Assembly (NCBI GenBank): GCA_900472625.1
Contig: UCIT01000032.1
Coordinates: forward strand, 1 to 55,691
Direction: 5' to 3'
DNA length: 55,691 nt
Source: Hyphomicrobiales bacterium
Lineage (GTDB): Bacteria; Pseudomonadota; Alphaproteobacteria; Rhizobiales; Rhizobiaceae
In this document: positions 33,938-42,151 of the stretch, piece by piece
How the letters are laid out: the number at the start of each line of letters is the position of its first letter
How positions within the stretch are numbered: position 1 is the first letter of the stretch
Notes under the pieces: generated by a model
Database searches by the model: none
The model's input: only the letters and a program-made list of their open reading frames with translations
What the model was told of the DNA's origin: nothing
Made by a program: the position numbers and the translations under genes

Positions 33938-34846
33938 ATGACTGACAAGCTGACCAAAATGATCGCGTTTGTTAAGACCGCAGAACTCGGATCGTTTTCG
34001 GCGGCTGGAGCGGCTCTCGCAGTGTCTTCGCAGATTGTTGGCAGGCATGTCAGCGAGTTGGAGGAGTCACTCGGCGTGCCATTGCTCACGAGGACAACAC
34101 GTAAGCAAAAGCTGACCGAGGCGGGGAGGCTTTATCTCGACGGCTGCAAGCGCGTTTTAGAGGCCGTGGAATCCGCTGATGCCATCGGTGCCGAAAATGC
34201 ACAGGAGCCTCGGGGCACGCTTCGGGTAGCGGCTCCGGTTGAGATTGGAGCTGCCGTTCTCGCACCGAAGCTGCCAGAATTTCTTGTGAAATACCCTGAG
34301 CTCAAGGTGGAGCTGGTGCTTGAAGACCGGCTCGTCGATCTGGTCGGGGAAAATTTTGACGTGTGTGTAAGAATTGGAACCCTGGCCGACTCCGGACTTG
34401 TCGCGCGTCCACTCATCCCGTTCCGACTGGTGACCTGTGCGTCACCAGACTACCTCAGCGCAAATGGCACGCCACTCGTTCCCAAACAATTGCTCCATCA
34501 CGTGTGCCTGGACTACGCGTTTCAAAATCATCCGGCTCCCTCCAACTGGGTATTCTCTCGTGCGGGCGGCGAAGAAATACAGATCGATCCCAATGCCCGT
34601 ATTATCGTCAATAATGGTCACGCGCTTGTAGAAGCAGCACTTGCAGGGGGCGGCATTATTCGAACGAGCGAACTCGCCGTTGCCAAACATCTCAGCGCCG
34701 GCTCGCTTGTCTCGCTCCTGAAGGAATATGCTTCCAAGGATCGGCCGATGCACATTCTCTATCCCGGCCACAGACACAGGCTGCCAAAGTTGCGCGCTTT
34801 CGTCGACTGGGCGGTCAGATCGTTTCCGAAAGTCGGCCGTGTTTAG
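33938..34846 (+). CDS. LysR-family transcriptional regulator
   Basis: A 302-residue LTTR: HTH 'MIAFVKTAELGSFSAAGAALAVSSQIVGRHVSELEESLGVPLLTRTTRKQKLTEAG'; effector domain 'RGTLRVAAPVEIGAAVLAPKL', 'LVDLVGENFDVCVRIGTLADSGL', 'ASPDYLSANGTPLVPKQLLHH'. It is one of two LysR genes here (with 4462) that share the 'QxVxxHVxxLE' recognition-helix style. Unlike the others it lies downstream of, and in line with, its probable targets (Gfo/Idh and MBL genes), so it may be in the same transcript. GGGGG precedes the chosen ATG. Confidence 0.86.
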   Translation: MTDKLTKMIAFVKTAELGSFSAAGAALAVSSQIVGRHVSELEESLGVPLLTRTTRKQKLTEAGRLYLDGCKRVLEAVESADAIGAENAQEPRGTLRVAAPVEIGAAVLAPKLPEFLVKYPELKVELVLEDRLVDLVGENFDVCVRIGTLADSGLVARPLIPFRLVTCASPDYLSANGTPLVPKQLLHHVCLDYAFQNHPAPSNWVFSRAGGEEIQIDPNARIIVNNGHALVEAALAGGGIIRTSELAVAKHLSAGSLVSLLKEYASKDRPMHILYPGHRHRLPKLRAFVDWAVRSFPKVGRV

Positions 34847-35211
34847 GAAGCTTCGAGACTGGTGGCAGCGCACCCCTCGGCTGCGACGTCCTCAATCGCA
34901 TGTTGGCATGCGCACGCCCGAGATCCGTCCGCTGCAAGGCGGTTTCCGCGTAGCCGCATTATCAAAGACAGAAATCTGCTTAATCGCGATCCCTGCACCA
35001 ACGTCACCAGGGATCGCGATTGCGCCTGCCCGGCGTGAGCCCAATTGTGAAGAATCATTGGGCCGCATTTAGCGACCATCGCCGACCCGCATGGGCAAGA
35101 GCCTTTACCCGTGGGAAAGGCCTCTCGACGAATCTCATCAACCAAAGCGTACTGCATCCACTATCCTCAGAGGCGGCTGACATCGTAAGCGGACGAGGTT
35201 TCGGAGGGCCG
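34847..35211. other. intergenic containing a perfect 14-bp inverted repeat
   Basis: This 365-base stretch has no supportable gene. Its only clear structure is the inverted repeat at 34982-35021. It separates the LysR gene from the convergent 3' end of the restriction-modification operon. Confidence 0.5.
34982..35021. repeat. perfect 14-bp inverted repeat with 12-base loop
   Basis: AATCGCGATCCCTG (34982-34995) and CAGGGATCGCGATT (35008-35021) pair completely. No T run follows on either strand, so it is not a standard Rho-independent terminator. It sits near the left boundary of the restriction-modification block, between two convergent units, and could be a bidirectional Rho-dependent end, a binding site or a mobile-element trace. 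Confidence 0.8.
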
Positions 35212-36243
35212 TTATCTCGTTATCCACACTGACGACCTGCGCCTCCTGGCCTCTTCATGCATGTTGACGGGTGTAGTTGCGAGAACGCGCGTAACCAGAG
35301 ATGTCAGGAAACGGGCCGGTGAGAGGTCATCTGGAGTTCGTTCTGCGAGGATTAATACCTTGGGCAGAGCCTTGACGATGCTCTCGACCGTGCTTTCAGC
35401 AAGGTGCGCGATTTCACCCTCGGCCGGATCCGTTATCGGCTGTGGGCCTGGCTCTAATATGCCGCCGGTTGGTTCTTCTCTTTCGGACGCCGGTTGTACG
35501 GGATCAGTCGAGTATTCCATCAACACCAGGCACGTGGCGTGGTACGCATCGTCTTCACGGCCAAGCTTGGACAAAAGGTCGAATAACCATTCTGCCGTCT
35601 TGGGTTCCTTTTCCAAGATGTCAGACCGAAGACCGAACAAGAACCCCAGTGCCGCAAGGGGGTGGCGCAAGCGAAGATTCTTCGCGTCGCCGTAGGATTC
35701 CTCGATGCGGTTCGGCGCATTTTTTCCATATGAGGAGTCCATTCGCTTCGTAGATATCAGCAATTCTGGGCCGGTCACCCAATCCGTGATGATAACATCG
35801 ACTTGCTTCAGATAGTTTTTACCCAGAATTGAAGCAGAGGAGGAGGTCACGCCGGGAATGGACGAGTTCGAGGTCAAATGGGATTGGGCCTTGGCTCGTA
35901 TCGCTGTGGGAAGCGACTTGACGAAAGCCGAGACAGGTGCCGGAAGAACCCGCGGATTGGCAGGCCTCGGCCAAACCTGGTCCGTCCCGAAACCAGCCCT
36001 CCGAAGCTCATAGCTGAGCCAGACATCGAGGGCGAGGGCAGGCACCCCCGTTTGCGTCCCAACTTTCAGGTGGAGCGGAACACCTAGCAATAGCGCAAGG
36101 GTGTCGTAATCGGGCTTGATGAACGGCTGGCCATCAGTTCCAAGAACCCATGGATTGTTGTGTTCCCCGCTAGGTGCGGCAGCTTCGACGATATGGTCGA
36201 ATATTTCCCAGGCTTCCGCTTTGGAACTTGGTTTAGCGGCCAC
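35212..36243 (-). CDS. putative type II restriction endonuclease
   Basis: A 343-residue protein directly after, and overlapping by 11 bases, a DNA adenine methyltransferase gene. The middle region has 'LGKNYLKQVDVIITDWVTGPELLISTKRMDSSYGKNAPNRIEESYGDAKNLRLRHPLAALG' (about 140-200). The acidic residues Asp149/Asp154/Glu160 and Lys166 fit a PD-(D/E)XK-like nuclease core, and the 'NRIEESYGD..NLR.R.P.AA.G' helix recurs in some restriction enzymes. I cannot name the family or the recognition site. The nuclease call rests mainly on gene pairing and this motif. The C-terminal ~80 residues are a less conserved tail. Confidence 0.65.
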   Translation of the reverse strand: MAAKPSSKAEAWEIFDHIVEAAAPSGEHNNPWVLGTDGQPFIKPDYDTLALLLGVPLHLKVGTQTGVPALALDVWLSYELRRAGFGTDQVWPRPANPRVLPAPVSAFVKSLPTAIRAKAQSHLTSNSSIPGVTSSSASILGKNYLKQVDVIITDWVTGPELLISTKRMDSSYGKNAPNRIEESYGDAKNLRLRHPLAALGFLFGLRSDILEKEPKTAEWLFDLLSKLGREDDAYHATCLVLMEYSTDPVQPASEREEPTGGILEPGPQPITDPAEGEIAHLAESTVESIVKALPKVLILAERTPDDLSPARFLTSLVTRVLATTPVNMHEEARRRRSSVWITR

Positions 36244-37897
36244 TTGCTGACCTCACATTTCGACGGTTCGCCAGTTCCGCGCGTGCATTCCGGACGGCTG
36301 CCATTTGTGTCGCCGAAACCTCGCCGTCCACCAGCAGTACTTTGTCAACCAGCTTGACGGCATCTAGCAGCCGCCCTTTGTCCAAGAGCTTTCCAACGCT
36401 TCGCTTAATCTTGCGAAGCTCACCGGCGCGAGAGGCAACCAGGGTCGGAGAAGGCATGGCCCACACGTCGGCCTCCTTGGGCTCGATCTTCAGGATCCCG
36501 CCTCCATAGGCTCGGCCTACCATTTCGGCATGCAACACGGTGATTGAGTTCAAGCTGGCGACAGGGAGGAGCTCGCGGCCCAGGGCCGTATAGGCCTCGT
36601 TCAGGTAAACCCCATGCACCGAATTAAGGTGACGGGCCTTGGCGGAGTTCTCCGTAATCCGGGGTGTGTCCGCATTCATGCATGTCAGTAAAAGGTCCGC
36701 GGGTGAAACGAGCGGCACCCGATACCAGGTCTTGCGGACCCGGCATTTATAGGCGGTGTCGACGCCTGTCCTGTGGCCATCGGCAATATATGCCGCAGCA
36801 GCCGTGGAAGGCGGGTCATTTGGATAGAACAGGTGGATTGCGTTGCCCTCTTCACCGAGTTTTTTCAGCTGGGCACTCGAAAGCGAGAGGCCCCGCAAAT
36901 GCGAGCTTCCGGGGGGCGAAAGGCTAAGTAGCTCGTCTGCGCGGAGTCCGAGCTCGGCTACGCGCTGGGGGGAAAGCGTGAAGTACTTGTTGTTTCCGGT
37001 TACCATTCCGAGCGTTGTGTCGCCCCAGGTTTCCAGGTCCGTGTAAAGGCCTGCTGTCGAGAGAGCGTGCAAAAGATGCACTGCGTCGATATCGACGAGA
37101 CTGCTGGTCCACTTGCCCGCTGGGTCGGCCGGTGTCCAGCTCAGTCCCGGGCCTAAAGTGTCGAGCGTTGCAGCGTTCTTGGTTCGGCGGATCGTTGCAA
37201 AATCCGCCGGCCCCTCGAGGTAGCCATCAGCAAGAAGAAGCACGACATCCGCTTCCGCCTCCGGGAACACTTGCTCATCGAACAATACGAGCTGCACGTC
37301 GCGGAATCGACTGAACAGGAACTTGCGGACGGGAGCGGCATAGTTCACCGAGAGCAGTTCGGCGGGCAAGACGAACGCCAACCGGCCACCTTTCTTAAGA
37401 AACATCGCAGAGTGCACAGTGAACGCGGCCCAACTGGATGCAAGTCCCGTGAGGGAAATACCGCCCCTAATGGCCGCCTCCCTGGCACGGGCACGGGCTT
37501 CCCCCGTAAAGTCCTGGTATCGGATAAAGGGAGGATTCCCGATGACGGCGTCGAACGCTGGATCGGGTGTGACGGCAAAGAAGTCGAACAGTTGGATATC
37601 GGCCTCGCCCCCGGCGTCAGCGACCCGCTTGCGGGCAACGTTTGCGCTGTGGGCGTGTATCTCCACGCCATGAACCATCGGGCTGGAGCGCGTGCGTGGA
37701 GCGAGTTCACGAAGGCGCTCGACCGCGGAAACCAGAAATGCAGCGTCGCCAGCGGCGGGTTCGAGCACGCGATCCTCAGGCGCGCGAATGGCCCATCTGG
37801 AGATGAAACGGGTAATCGCTGGAGGCGTGAAGAACGCGCCTCTCTCCTTGCGGAGGACGGGAGTGTCGATAGGGTCGCGATGGGTAACGAAGGTCAC
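36233..37897 (-). CDS. N6-adenine DNA methyltransferase, class I SAM-dependent (type II R-M)
   Basis: A 554-residue methyltransferase with the gamma-class motif order: motif X-like GAFFTPP at 20-26, motif I 'VLEPAAGDAAFL' at 44-55, 'VHGVEIHAHSANVARKR' (motif II/III region), and catalytic motif IV NPPF at 121-124 ('VIGNPPFIRYQ'). A long C-terminal target-recognition region follows with 'GNNKYFTLSPQRVAELGL'. It should methylate adenine N6 in the site cut by the overlapping nuclease. The start is GTG 37897, with GGGAG six bases upstream. The pair forms a compact R-M unit inserted among metabolic genes, a typical mobile defence cassette. Confidence 0.88.
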   Translation of the reverse strand: MTFVTHRDPIDTPVLRKERGAFFTPPAITRFISRWAIRAPEDRVLEPAAGDAAFLVSAVERLRELAPRTRSSPMVHGVEIHAHSANVARKRVADAGGEADIQLFDFFAVTPDPAFDAVIGNPPFIRYQDFTGEARARAREAAIRGGISLTGLASSWAAFTVHSAMFLKKGGRLAFVLPAELLSVNYAAPVRKFLFSRFRDVQLVLFDEQVFPEAEADVVLLLADGYLEGPADFATIRRTKNAATLDTLGPGLSWTPADPAGKWTSSLVDIDAVHLLHALSTAGLYTDLETWGDTTLGMVTGNNKYFTLSPQRVAELGLRADELLSLSPPGSSHLRGLSLSSAQLKKLGEEGNAIHLFYPNDPPSTAAAAYIADGHRTGVDTAYKCRVRKTWYRVPLVSPADLLLTCMNADTPRITENSAKARHLNSVHGVYLNEAYTALGRELLPVASLNSITVLHAEMVGRAYGGGILKIEPKEADVWAMPSPTLVASRAGELRKIKRSVGKLLDKGRLLDAVKLVDKVLLVDGEVSATQMAAVRNARAELANRRNVRSASGR

Positions 37898-38229
37898 GGC
37901 TAGCTCCCGAATCGTGCACGCATGGGTTCGCTGTATTGCCGCTTACCTATCCTATAGAGATGAATTTCTGTCTACCGTTTGTTCCTATTTTCATGCTACC
38001 GATCCAGCGGAAAATTGCGGCAAGCCGCTACCTTGCGACGGCCTACTCCCTGCCCAGAAACACAATGCGAGTACAGGGGTCGGTACGGCCTATCACATTT
38101 AATCCAGGTGCTTAGCGATCTGCGGGTTGTTGGTTCGATTCCTATCAAGAGCTGGTACCCTGTTCCATGCCGGCATCGCTTCGGATCGAGGGCGCATTGC
38201 CCGCTCGCCGATCGGTGTGAACCTAACCG
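37898..38229. other. intergenic right of the R-M unit
   Basis: 332 bases with no supportable gene. A GGTTCGATTCC segment at 38132-38142 resembles a tRNA T-loop, but no tRNA can be folded around it. The region marks the right boundary of the restriction-modification insert. Confidence 0.5.
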
Positions 38230-38619
38230 CTATCGCTCCACCGCGACGCATTTCACCTCCGCAAGCAAGCCAGGATGTGCGAGTTCGGATACGCCGATGC
38301 GCGTCCATGCGTAGGTTCCTTTTGGAAAGACTTCGTTCTTTGCCGTCCGGAAAATATCCATGTGCTTCGACATCTCCACATGATAGCTGGTCATTTCCAC
38401 CACGTCGTCGAAGGTGCAGTCTGCGGCCTCAAGGACGATGCGCAGGTTCTCCCATATGGCCCTGAACTGTTCTCGCGGGTCCTCAATCACCTGCAAGTCC
38501 CTCGTGCGGCCAACTTGCCCGACGACGTAGATCGTATCGCCAACCTTAACCGCCGGGGCATATCCTGCGCGGGCGACGATTTCGCGCATTTCCTCCGGAA
38601 TAATGACTTCTCGATCCAT
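38230..38619 (-). CDS. RidA/YjgF-family protein
   Basis: A 129-residue RidA-superfamily protein: 'VGDTIYVVGQVGRTRDLQVIEDPREQFRAIWENLRIVLEAADCTFDDVVEMTSYHVEMSKHMDIFRTAKNEVFPKGTYAWTRIGVSELAHPGLLAEVKCVAV'. RidA proteins hydrolyse reactive enamine/imine intermediates. The arginine that binds the carboxylate in true RidA is near 'AWTRIGVSEL', a position usually 'R.T.V', so it may be another subfamily. The frame opens to 38721; MDREVIIPEEMR at 38619 fits the family. It is divergent from the TetR gene, with a putative operator between the two. Confidence 0.85.
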   Translation of the reverse strand: MDREVIIPEEMREIVARAGYAPAVKVGDTIYVVGQVGRTRDLQVIEDPREQFRAIWENLRIVLEAADCTFDDVVEMTSYHVEMSKHMDIFRTAKNEVFPKGTYAWTRIGVSELAHPGLLAEVKCVAVER

Positions 38620-38723
38620 TGGCCTGAACTTTCCTGTCAAATATGGGCGGGCGAGGTAGTGAAGGGCGGCGCCGCCTTGGAACCACGAGCGATAACCTAA
38701 TGCGAGAGAATATGCCTGCAATA

Positions 38724-38739
38724 GAAACCGAATGGTTCC
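38724..38739. promoter_or_regulatory. putative TetR operator, copy 1
   Basis: GAAACCGAATGGTTCC, an imperfect palindrome (GRAAC-N6-GTTCC). It matches the reverse complement of 39372-39387 at 14 of 16 positions. It lies between the divergent RidA and TetR starts, just upstream of ATG 38751. Confidence 0.5.
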
Positions 38740-38750
38740 ATATTGTCTCC

Positions 38751-39362
38751 ATGGTTAGACGCAGTCAGACATCCCCGACCGTTGGACGCCCTCGCGAATT
38801 CGACCTCGACGACGCAGTTCGCAAGGCGATGGGCGTGTTCTGGGACCGTGGATATCACGATGCGTCTTTGCCCGACCTGCTCGAAGGCATGGAGCTATCC
38901 AGAGGTAGTTTTTACAAAGCGTTCGTGGACAAGCGGGGCGTCTATCTCCGCGCGCTTGATGTCTATATCGAAGATGCCATTCGTAAGCTTGGCGAAATCC
39001 TGCATACCAGCCCGTCGCCAAGAGCCGCAATTCAAGAAGCCTTTTCGCGGCAGGTTGAGGATTCGTCAGGCAAAGAGGGCCTGCGCGGTTGCTTTGTCGT
39101 ATTGTCGGCCGTCGAAATGCTCCCCGCGGACGAAGAGGTTTCCGCTCGTATTGCACGACTGTTTCGGCGACTGCAGGATCTTTATGCGGCTGCGATCATA
39201 AGAGCTCAGGCCCTGGGTGAGATTGATCCTATGCTGGACGAGCGAACTCTGGCGAGGTTCCTCGTGTGTCAGATCCAGGGAATGAGAGTTTTGGGGAAAA
39301 CAGGAGCGGATCGTGACGACACCAGGGCGATGGTCGACTTCGCGCTGAAGCAGCTCGACTGA
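38751..39362 (+). CDS. TetR-family transcriptional regulator
   Basis: A 203-residue TetR-type repressor. DNA-binding part: 'GRPREFDLDDAVRKAMGVFWDRGYHDASLPDLLEGMELSRGSFYKAFVDKRGVYLRAL'. The C-terminal ligand domain is all-helical ('RLFRRLQDLYAAAIIRAQALGEIDPMLDERTLARFLVCQIQGMRVLGKTG'). Earlier in-frame ATGs exist at 38700 and 38712, but both would put a matched operator-like repeat (38724-38739) inside the coding region, so 38751 is preferred; no clear ribosome site is seen. It lies between divergent RidA and a co-directional MFS remnant, both with operator-like repeats upstream. Confidence 0.85.
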   Translation: MVRRSQTSPTVGRPREFDLDDAVRKAMGVFWDRGYHDASLPDLLEGMELSRGSFYKAFVDKRGVYLRALDVYIEDAIRKLGEILHTSPSPRAAIQEAFSRQVEDSSGKEGLRGCFVVLSAVEMLPADEEVSARIARLFRRLQDLYAAAIIRAQALGEIDPMLDERTLARFLVCQIQGMRVLGKTGADRDDTRAMVDFALKQLD

Positions 39363-39371
39363 CTTCAAATA

Positions 39372-39387
39372 GGAACCATTCAGTTCC
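39372..39387. promoter_or_regulatory. putative TetR operator, copy 2
   Basis: GGAACCATTCAGTTCC, arms GGAAC/GTTCC perfectly inverted around six bases. It lies just after the TetR stop and 48 bases before the MFS start, suiting control of the exporter by TetR. Its partner is 38724-38739 in opposite orientation. Confidence 0.55.
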
Positions 39388-39434
39388 AAAATCTAGTATT
39401 TTTGCAACCTTCTTGAGCGGTTCCGCTTCTCGGT

Positions 39435-40084
39435 ATGGAGAGAAAGTTGATACAATCCCATGACGCCAAGGACAGTCTCGATCCGCGCAGGTGGTCGGCG
39501 CTGGCCATCTTGTTGACCGGGGCGTTTCTGCCACCGCTCGATTTCTTCATCGTCAACGTGGCGCTGCCCTCGATCCGGGAGGACTTTCAGGCCTCCGCCT
39601 CGACAATGCAGCTGATTATTTCAGGTTACGCCACCACCTACGCAGTTATGCTGATCACCGGTGGCAGGCTTGGCGACCTTTATGGTCGACGAAACGTCTT
39701 TCTGGCTGGAATGGTCGCATTCGCTGCCGCCTCTGCCTTGTGCGGCTTCGCCTGGTCCCCCGCGGTCTTGATCACCGGTCGTATCCTCCAGGGGTTTGCG
39801 GCAGCAATTATGGCGCCGCAAGCTTTGGCGTCAATCAATGCGATTTTTCCCGGACACGAAAAGTCGAAGGCACTCAGCTTTTATGCCCTGACATTCGGGG
39901 TGGCATCAATGGCTGGCCTGTTTCTCGGTGGGGCGCTGATTGCACTGGATGTCTTTGGCCTTGGATGGAGAGCCATTTTCCTCATCAACCTTCCCGTGAT
40001 CGCAATAGCCGCGCCGGCCGCGCTGGTAATGTTGCGCGAGACCCGATCGGAGCATGCGAGGAAGCTGGATATAATCGGCTGGCG
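39435..40084 (+). pseudogene. MFS (DHA2-type) exporter, 3' half deleted
   Basis: The N-terminal half of a 14-helix drug:H+ antiporter: 'LLTGAFLPPLDFFIVNVALPSIREDF', motif A 'GGRLGDLYGRRNVFL', motif B/C-like 'ITGRILQGFAAAIMAPQALASINAIFPG', 'FGVASMAGLFLGGAL', 'WRAIFLINLPVIAI'. After ~215 codons (LDIIGW) the family match stops, where ~250 more residues are expected. The sequence then runs into the end of a LysR gene in another frame. The original frame continues 15 codons to a stop at 40128-40130. A TetR gene and an operator-like repeat upstream suggest it was once a repressed efflux gene. Confidence 0.8.
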
Positions 40085-40153
40085 GCCGCGAAGGTTCGCA
40101 TTTGTGTGGACTTTCTCGCGGGGCGTCTGAAGAAGGCGTCGCCCGAGCTGTAA
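40085..40153 (+). pseudogene. C-terminal remnant of a LysR-family gene
   Basis: In one frame the bases right after the MFS break read AAAKVRICVDFLAGRLKKAS and end PEL-stop at 40151-40153. The 'K/RVRxFVDFLAxRL' pattern is the normal last helix of LysR regulators. It is fused to the MFS fragment by a deletion, leaving about 22 codons. Confidence 0.6.
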
Positions 40154-40224
40154 CGTGTCCGGTACGCGGGATGTGGTGTCGAGGGCCGGCCTCAAGTTGG
40201 AGAATGCCCTGAGGCCGCATACGG

Positions 40225-40956
40225 TCAGCGTACCTCGTAGTTCGAGAGGTCGACCGTCACCGTGTTGAAGCCCTCATCCACGGATCCGTCAGCCTTCTTA
40301 GCGAACACGTTCCGTTTGGACGGAAACTTGAAGCCGTCGACCTCAACGTAGTGCGAAAGGAAGTGAGCCGCCGTCGCGTTCGCCCAGACGTCAACGGAAT
40401 AGTCGTGGCGGCGCAGAAGACCGTCTTCTCCGAAATACAGCCGCTGTTCGCGGGTGTGGGTATGAACGATATCCGGGAAGCGGACCAAAAGACCGCGGAG
40501 TTCGCTGCCCTCCAGGATGACTGGTGCGATCGCCTCGACCTCGTAGCCCGGCTCACCGATCAGAAACGGTAGCGCATGGTACGTCCACATCGCATAGCCG
40601 TTGAAATAGGCGAGGTTGAGCGGATCCCATTGGGTGTCGAAGCCGCGGGTGCCGAATGTTTCACGGCCGTTGTCGCGTTCGGCAATCAACTTGCCTTCGC
40701 CGTCGGTGATCTCGAGATGCTCGGGCGTCCACGTCATCGTCCAGTCGGGCTGACCGAAGCCGCCGACGGAAGTCCATTGGCGATGGAATTCTGTCGTCGC
40801 GCGGCGAGGCGTCTGATCCATGTCGATGCCCTTCATCGCCCAGAGCTTCCCGCCCGTCACGATCGTCGAGGCTAAGCCCTTTGCCCGGCGGAACCGTTCG
40901 GCGCCTCCGTGGGCCTCCAGTACTTCCTGAACAAGCAATTTCGTCTTCTCAGTCAT
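40225..40956 (-). CDS. hypothetical protein, 243 aa, beta-rich
   Basis: A 243-residue protein beginning MTEKTKLLVQEVLEAHGGAE. It has many beta-type stretches ('KLWAMKGIDMDQTPRRATTEFHRQWTSVGGFGQPDWTMTWTPEHLEI', 'LRGLLVRFPDIVHTHTREQRLYFGEDGLLRRHDYSVDVW', 'YVEVDGFKFPSKRNVFAKKADGS'). The pattern is reminiscent of LolA/lipoprotein-carrier or MucB-like beta sheets, but it lacks a signal peptide; I do not assign a family. GGAGA lies 7 bases before ATG 40956. It is divergent from the GlxA-type AraC regulator at 41058 across ~100 bases and probably under its control. Confidence 0.7.
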   Translation of the reverse strand: MTEKTKLLVQEVLEAHGGAERFRRAKGLASTIVTGGKLWAMKGIDMDQTPRRATTEFHRQWTSVGGFGQPDWTMTWTPEHLEITDGEGKLIAERDNGRETFGTRGFDTQWDPLNLAYFNGYAMWTYHALPFLIGEPGYEVEAIAPVILEGSELRGLLVRFPDIVHTHTREQRLYFGEDGLLRRHDYSVDVWANATAAHFLSHYVEVDGFKFPSKRNVFAKKADGSVDEGFNTVTVDLSNYEVR

Positions 40957-41057
40957 TGTCGTCTCCTGGGATAGTGGGGATGGGCGAATCCTATTGCGGA
41001 TTGACGATGGCTGAAATGACGTATATGCCTCGATTTCGGTCAGAGAGGTTATCCGCC

Positions 41058-41996
41058 ATGCACAGGATCGCATTTGTCATCTCGCCCGGTTTTCAGGTCA
41101 TCAGCCTTGCCGCGCTCTCGGCTTTCGAGATGGCCAACGCGACATGGGAAAAACCTGCCTATGCCGTTCGGGTCCTGTCGGAGCACGGCGGGCCAGTATC
41201 GGCGTCTATTCCGGGCGTGACCCTGCAGACAGAGCCGCTCGGAGACGCCGACTACGATACGGTCGTCTTCGCGGGAGCCCTCGAGGACTACGACGCATCG
41301 CCGGCGGTGGTCGCATTTGTCCATGCCGCAGAAGGCAAGGCTCGACGTCTTGCGGCGATCTGCACCGGCGCGTTCGTCCTGGCGCAGGCAGGCGTTCTCG
41401 ACGGCCGTCTTGTGACCACCCATTGGGGTGCCGCCCGAGAACTGCAGGCGAGATTCCCGAGGCTCAAGGTGGATGCCGACCGCATCTTCGTCGTCGATGG
41501 CATGGTCTGGACGTCCGCCGGAGCAAGCGCCGGGGTCGATCTGGCCCTAGGAATGGTCGAGAACGACCTTGGTGCGGAAACCGCGCGCCTTGTCGCCAAG
41601 AAGCTCGTTCTCTACCATCGCCGGACAGGTGGCCAGTCTCAGCATTCCGCGCTGCTGGAGATGACCGCCAAGTCAGATCGGATACAGATGGCTTTGGACT
41701 TCGCGAAGAAGAATCTTCACAGCCCATTGAACGTCGAAGATCTAGCCGATGCCGCGCGGCTGAGCCCGCGACAGTTCAGCAGAGCCTTTCTTGCCGAAAC
41801 TGGACAGACGCCTGCGAAGGCTATCGAAAACCTGCGCGTCGAAGCGGCGCGCAACCTGATGGAACAAACCAGCCATCCGATCGACGTCATCGCCGAACAG
41901 ACCGGCTTTGCCGACCGGGAACGGATGAGGCGTGCATTCCTTCGCGCATTTGGACAGCCGCCGCAGGCAATGCGGCGACTAGTGGCTGCGGCCTGA
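41058..41996 (+). CDS. GlxA-family AraC regulator (DJ-1/PfpI sensor + HTH)
   Basis: A 312-residue regulator. The N-terminal DJ-1/PfpI-like domain (1-175) has 'HRIAFVISPGFQVISLAALSAFEMAN' and the elbow 'AAICTGAFVLAQAGVLDGRLVTTHW' with Cys. The C-terminal AraC domain has 'MALDFAKKNLHSPLNVEDLADAARLSPRQFSRAFLAETGQTPAKAIENLRVEAARNLM' and 'VIAEQTGFADRERMRRAFLRAFGQPPQAMRR'. The group senses small metabolites such as amines. AGAGG lies upstream of ATG 41058; the frame to 40881 is rejected. It is divergent from the 243-residue unknown gene. Confidence 0.88.
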   Translation: MHRIAFVISPGFQVISLAALSAFEMANATWEKPAYAVRVLSEHGGPVSASIPGVTLQTEPLGDADYDTVVFAGALEDYDASPAVVAFVHAAEGKARRLAAICTGAFVLAQAGVLDGRLVTTHWGAARELQARFPRLKVDADRIFVVDGMVWTSAGASAGVDLALGMVENDLGAETARLVAKKLVLYHRRTGGQSQHSALLEMTAKSDRIQMALDFAKKNLHSPLNVEDLADAARLSPRQFSRAFLAETGQTPAKAIENLRVEAARNLMEQTSHPIDVIAEQTGFADRERMRRAFLRAFGQPPQAMRRLVAAA

Positions 41997-42151
41997 CAAT
42001 AGTCGTCGCACGGTGACCATACGAAGTCGGTGGGGTAGTCATCGACCATCGACGTTGAGGGTAGCCAGTCGCAGTAGCGCGGCGGCGTCTATCAACGTCC
42101 GCTGCGCCTTTCCAGGGACTACCTTTCCCACCGGGCATCTGGGGACTTGGG

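Noticed and set aside
38125..38150. tRNA-like T-arm (GGTTCGATTCC) right of the R-M unit
   Set aside because: The T stem is imperfect and no acceptor, D or anticodon arms can be folded around it, so it is neither a tRNA nor a convincing attachment-site fragment.
40187..40217. 8-bp inverted repeat CGGCCTCA/TGAGGCCG
   Set aside because: Long loop and no T run; this may be chance in G+C-rich DNA between convergent ends.
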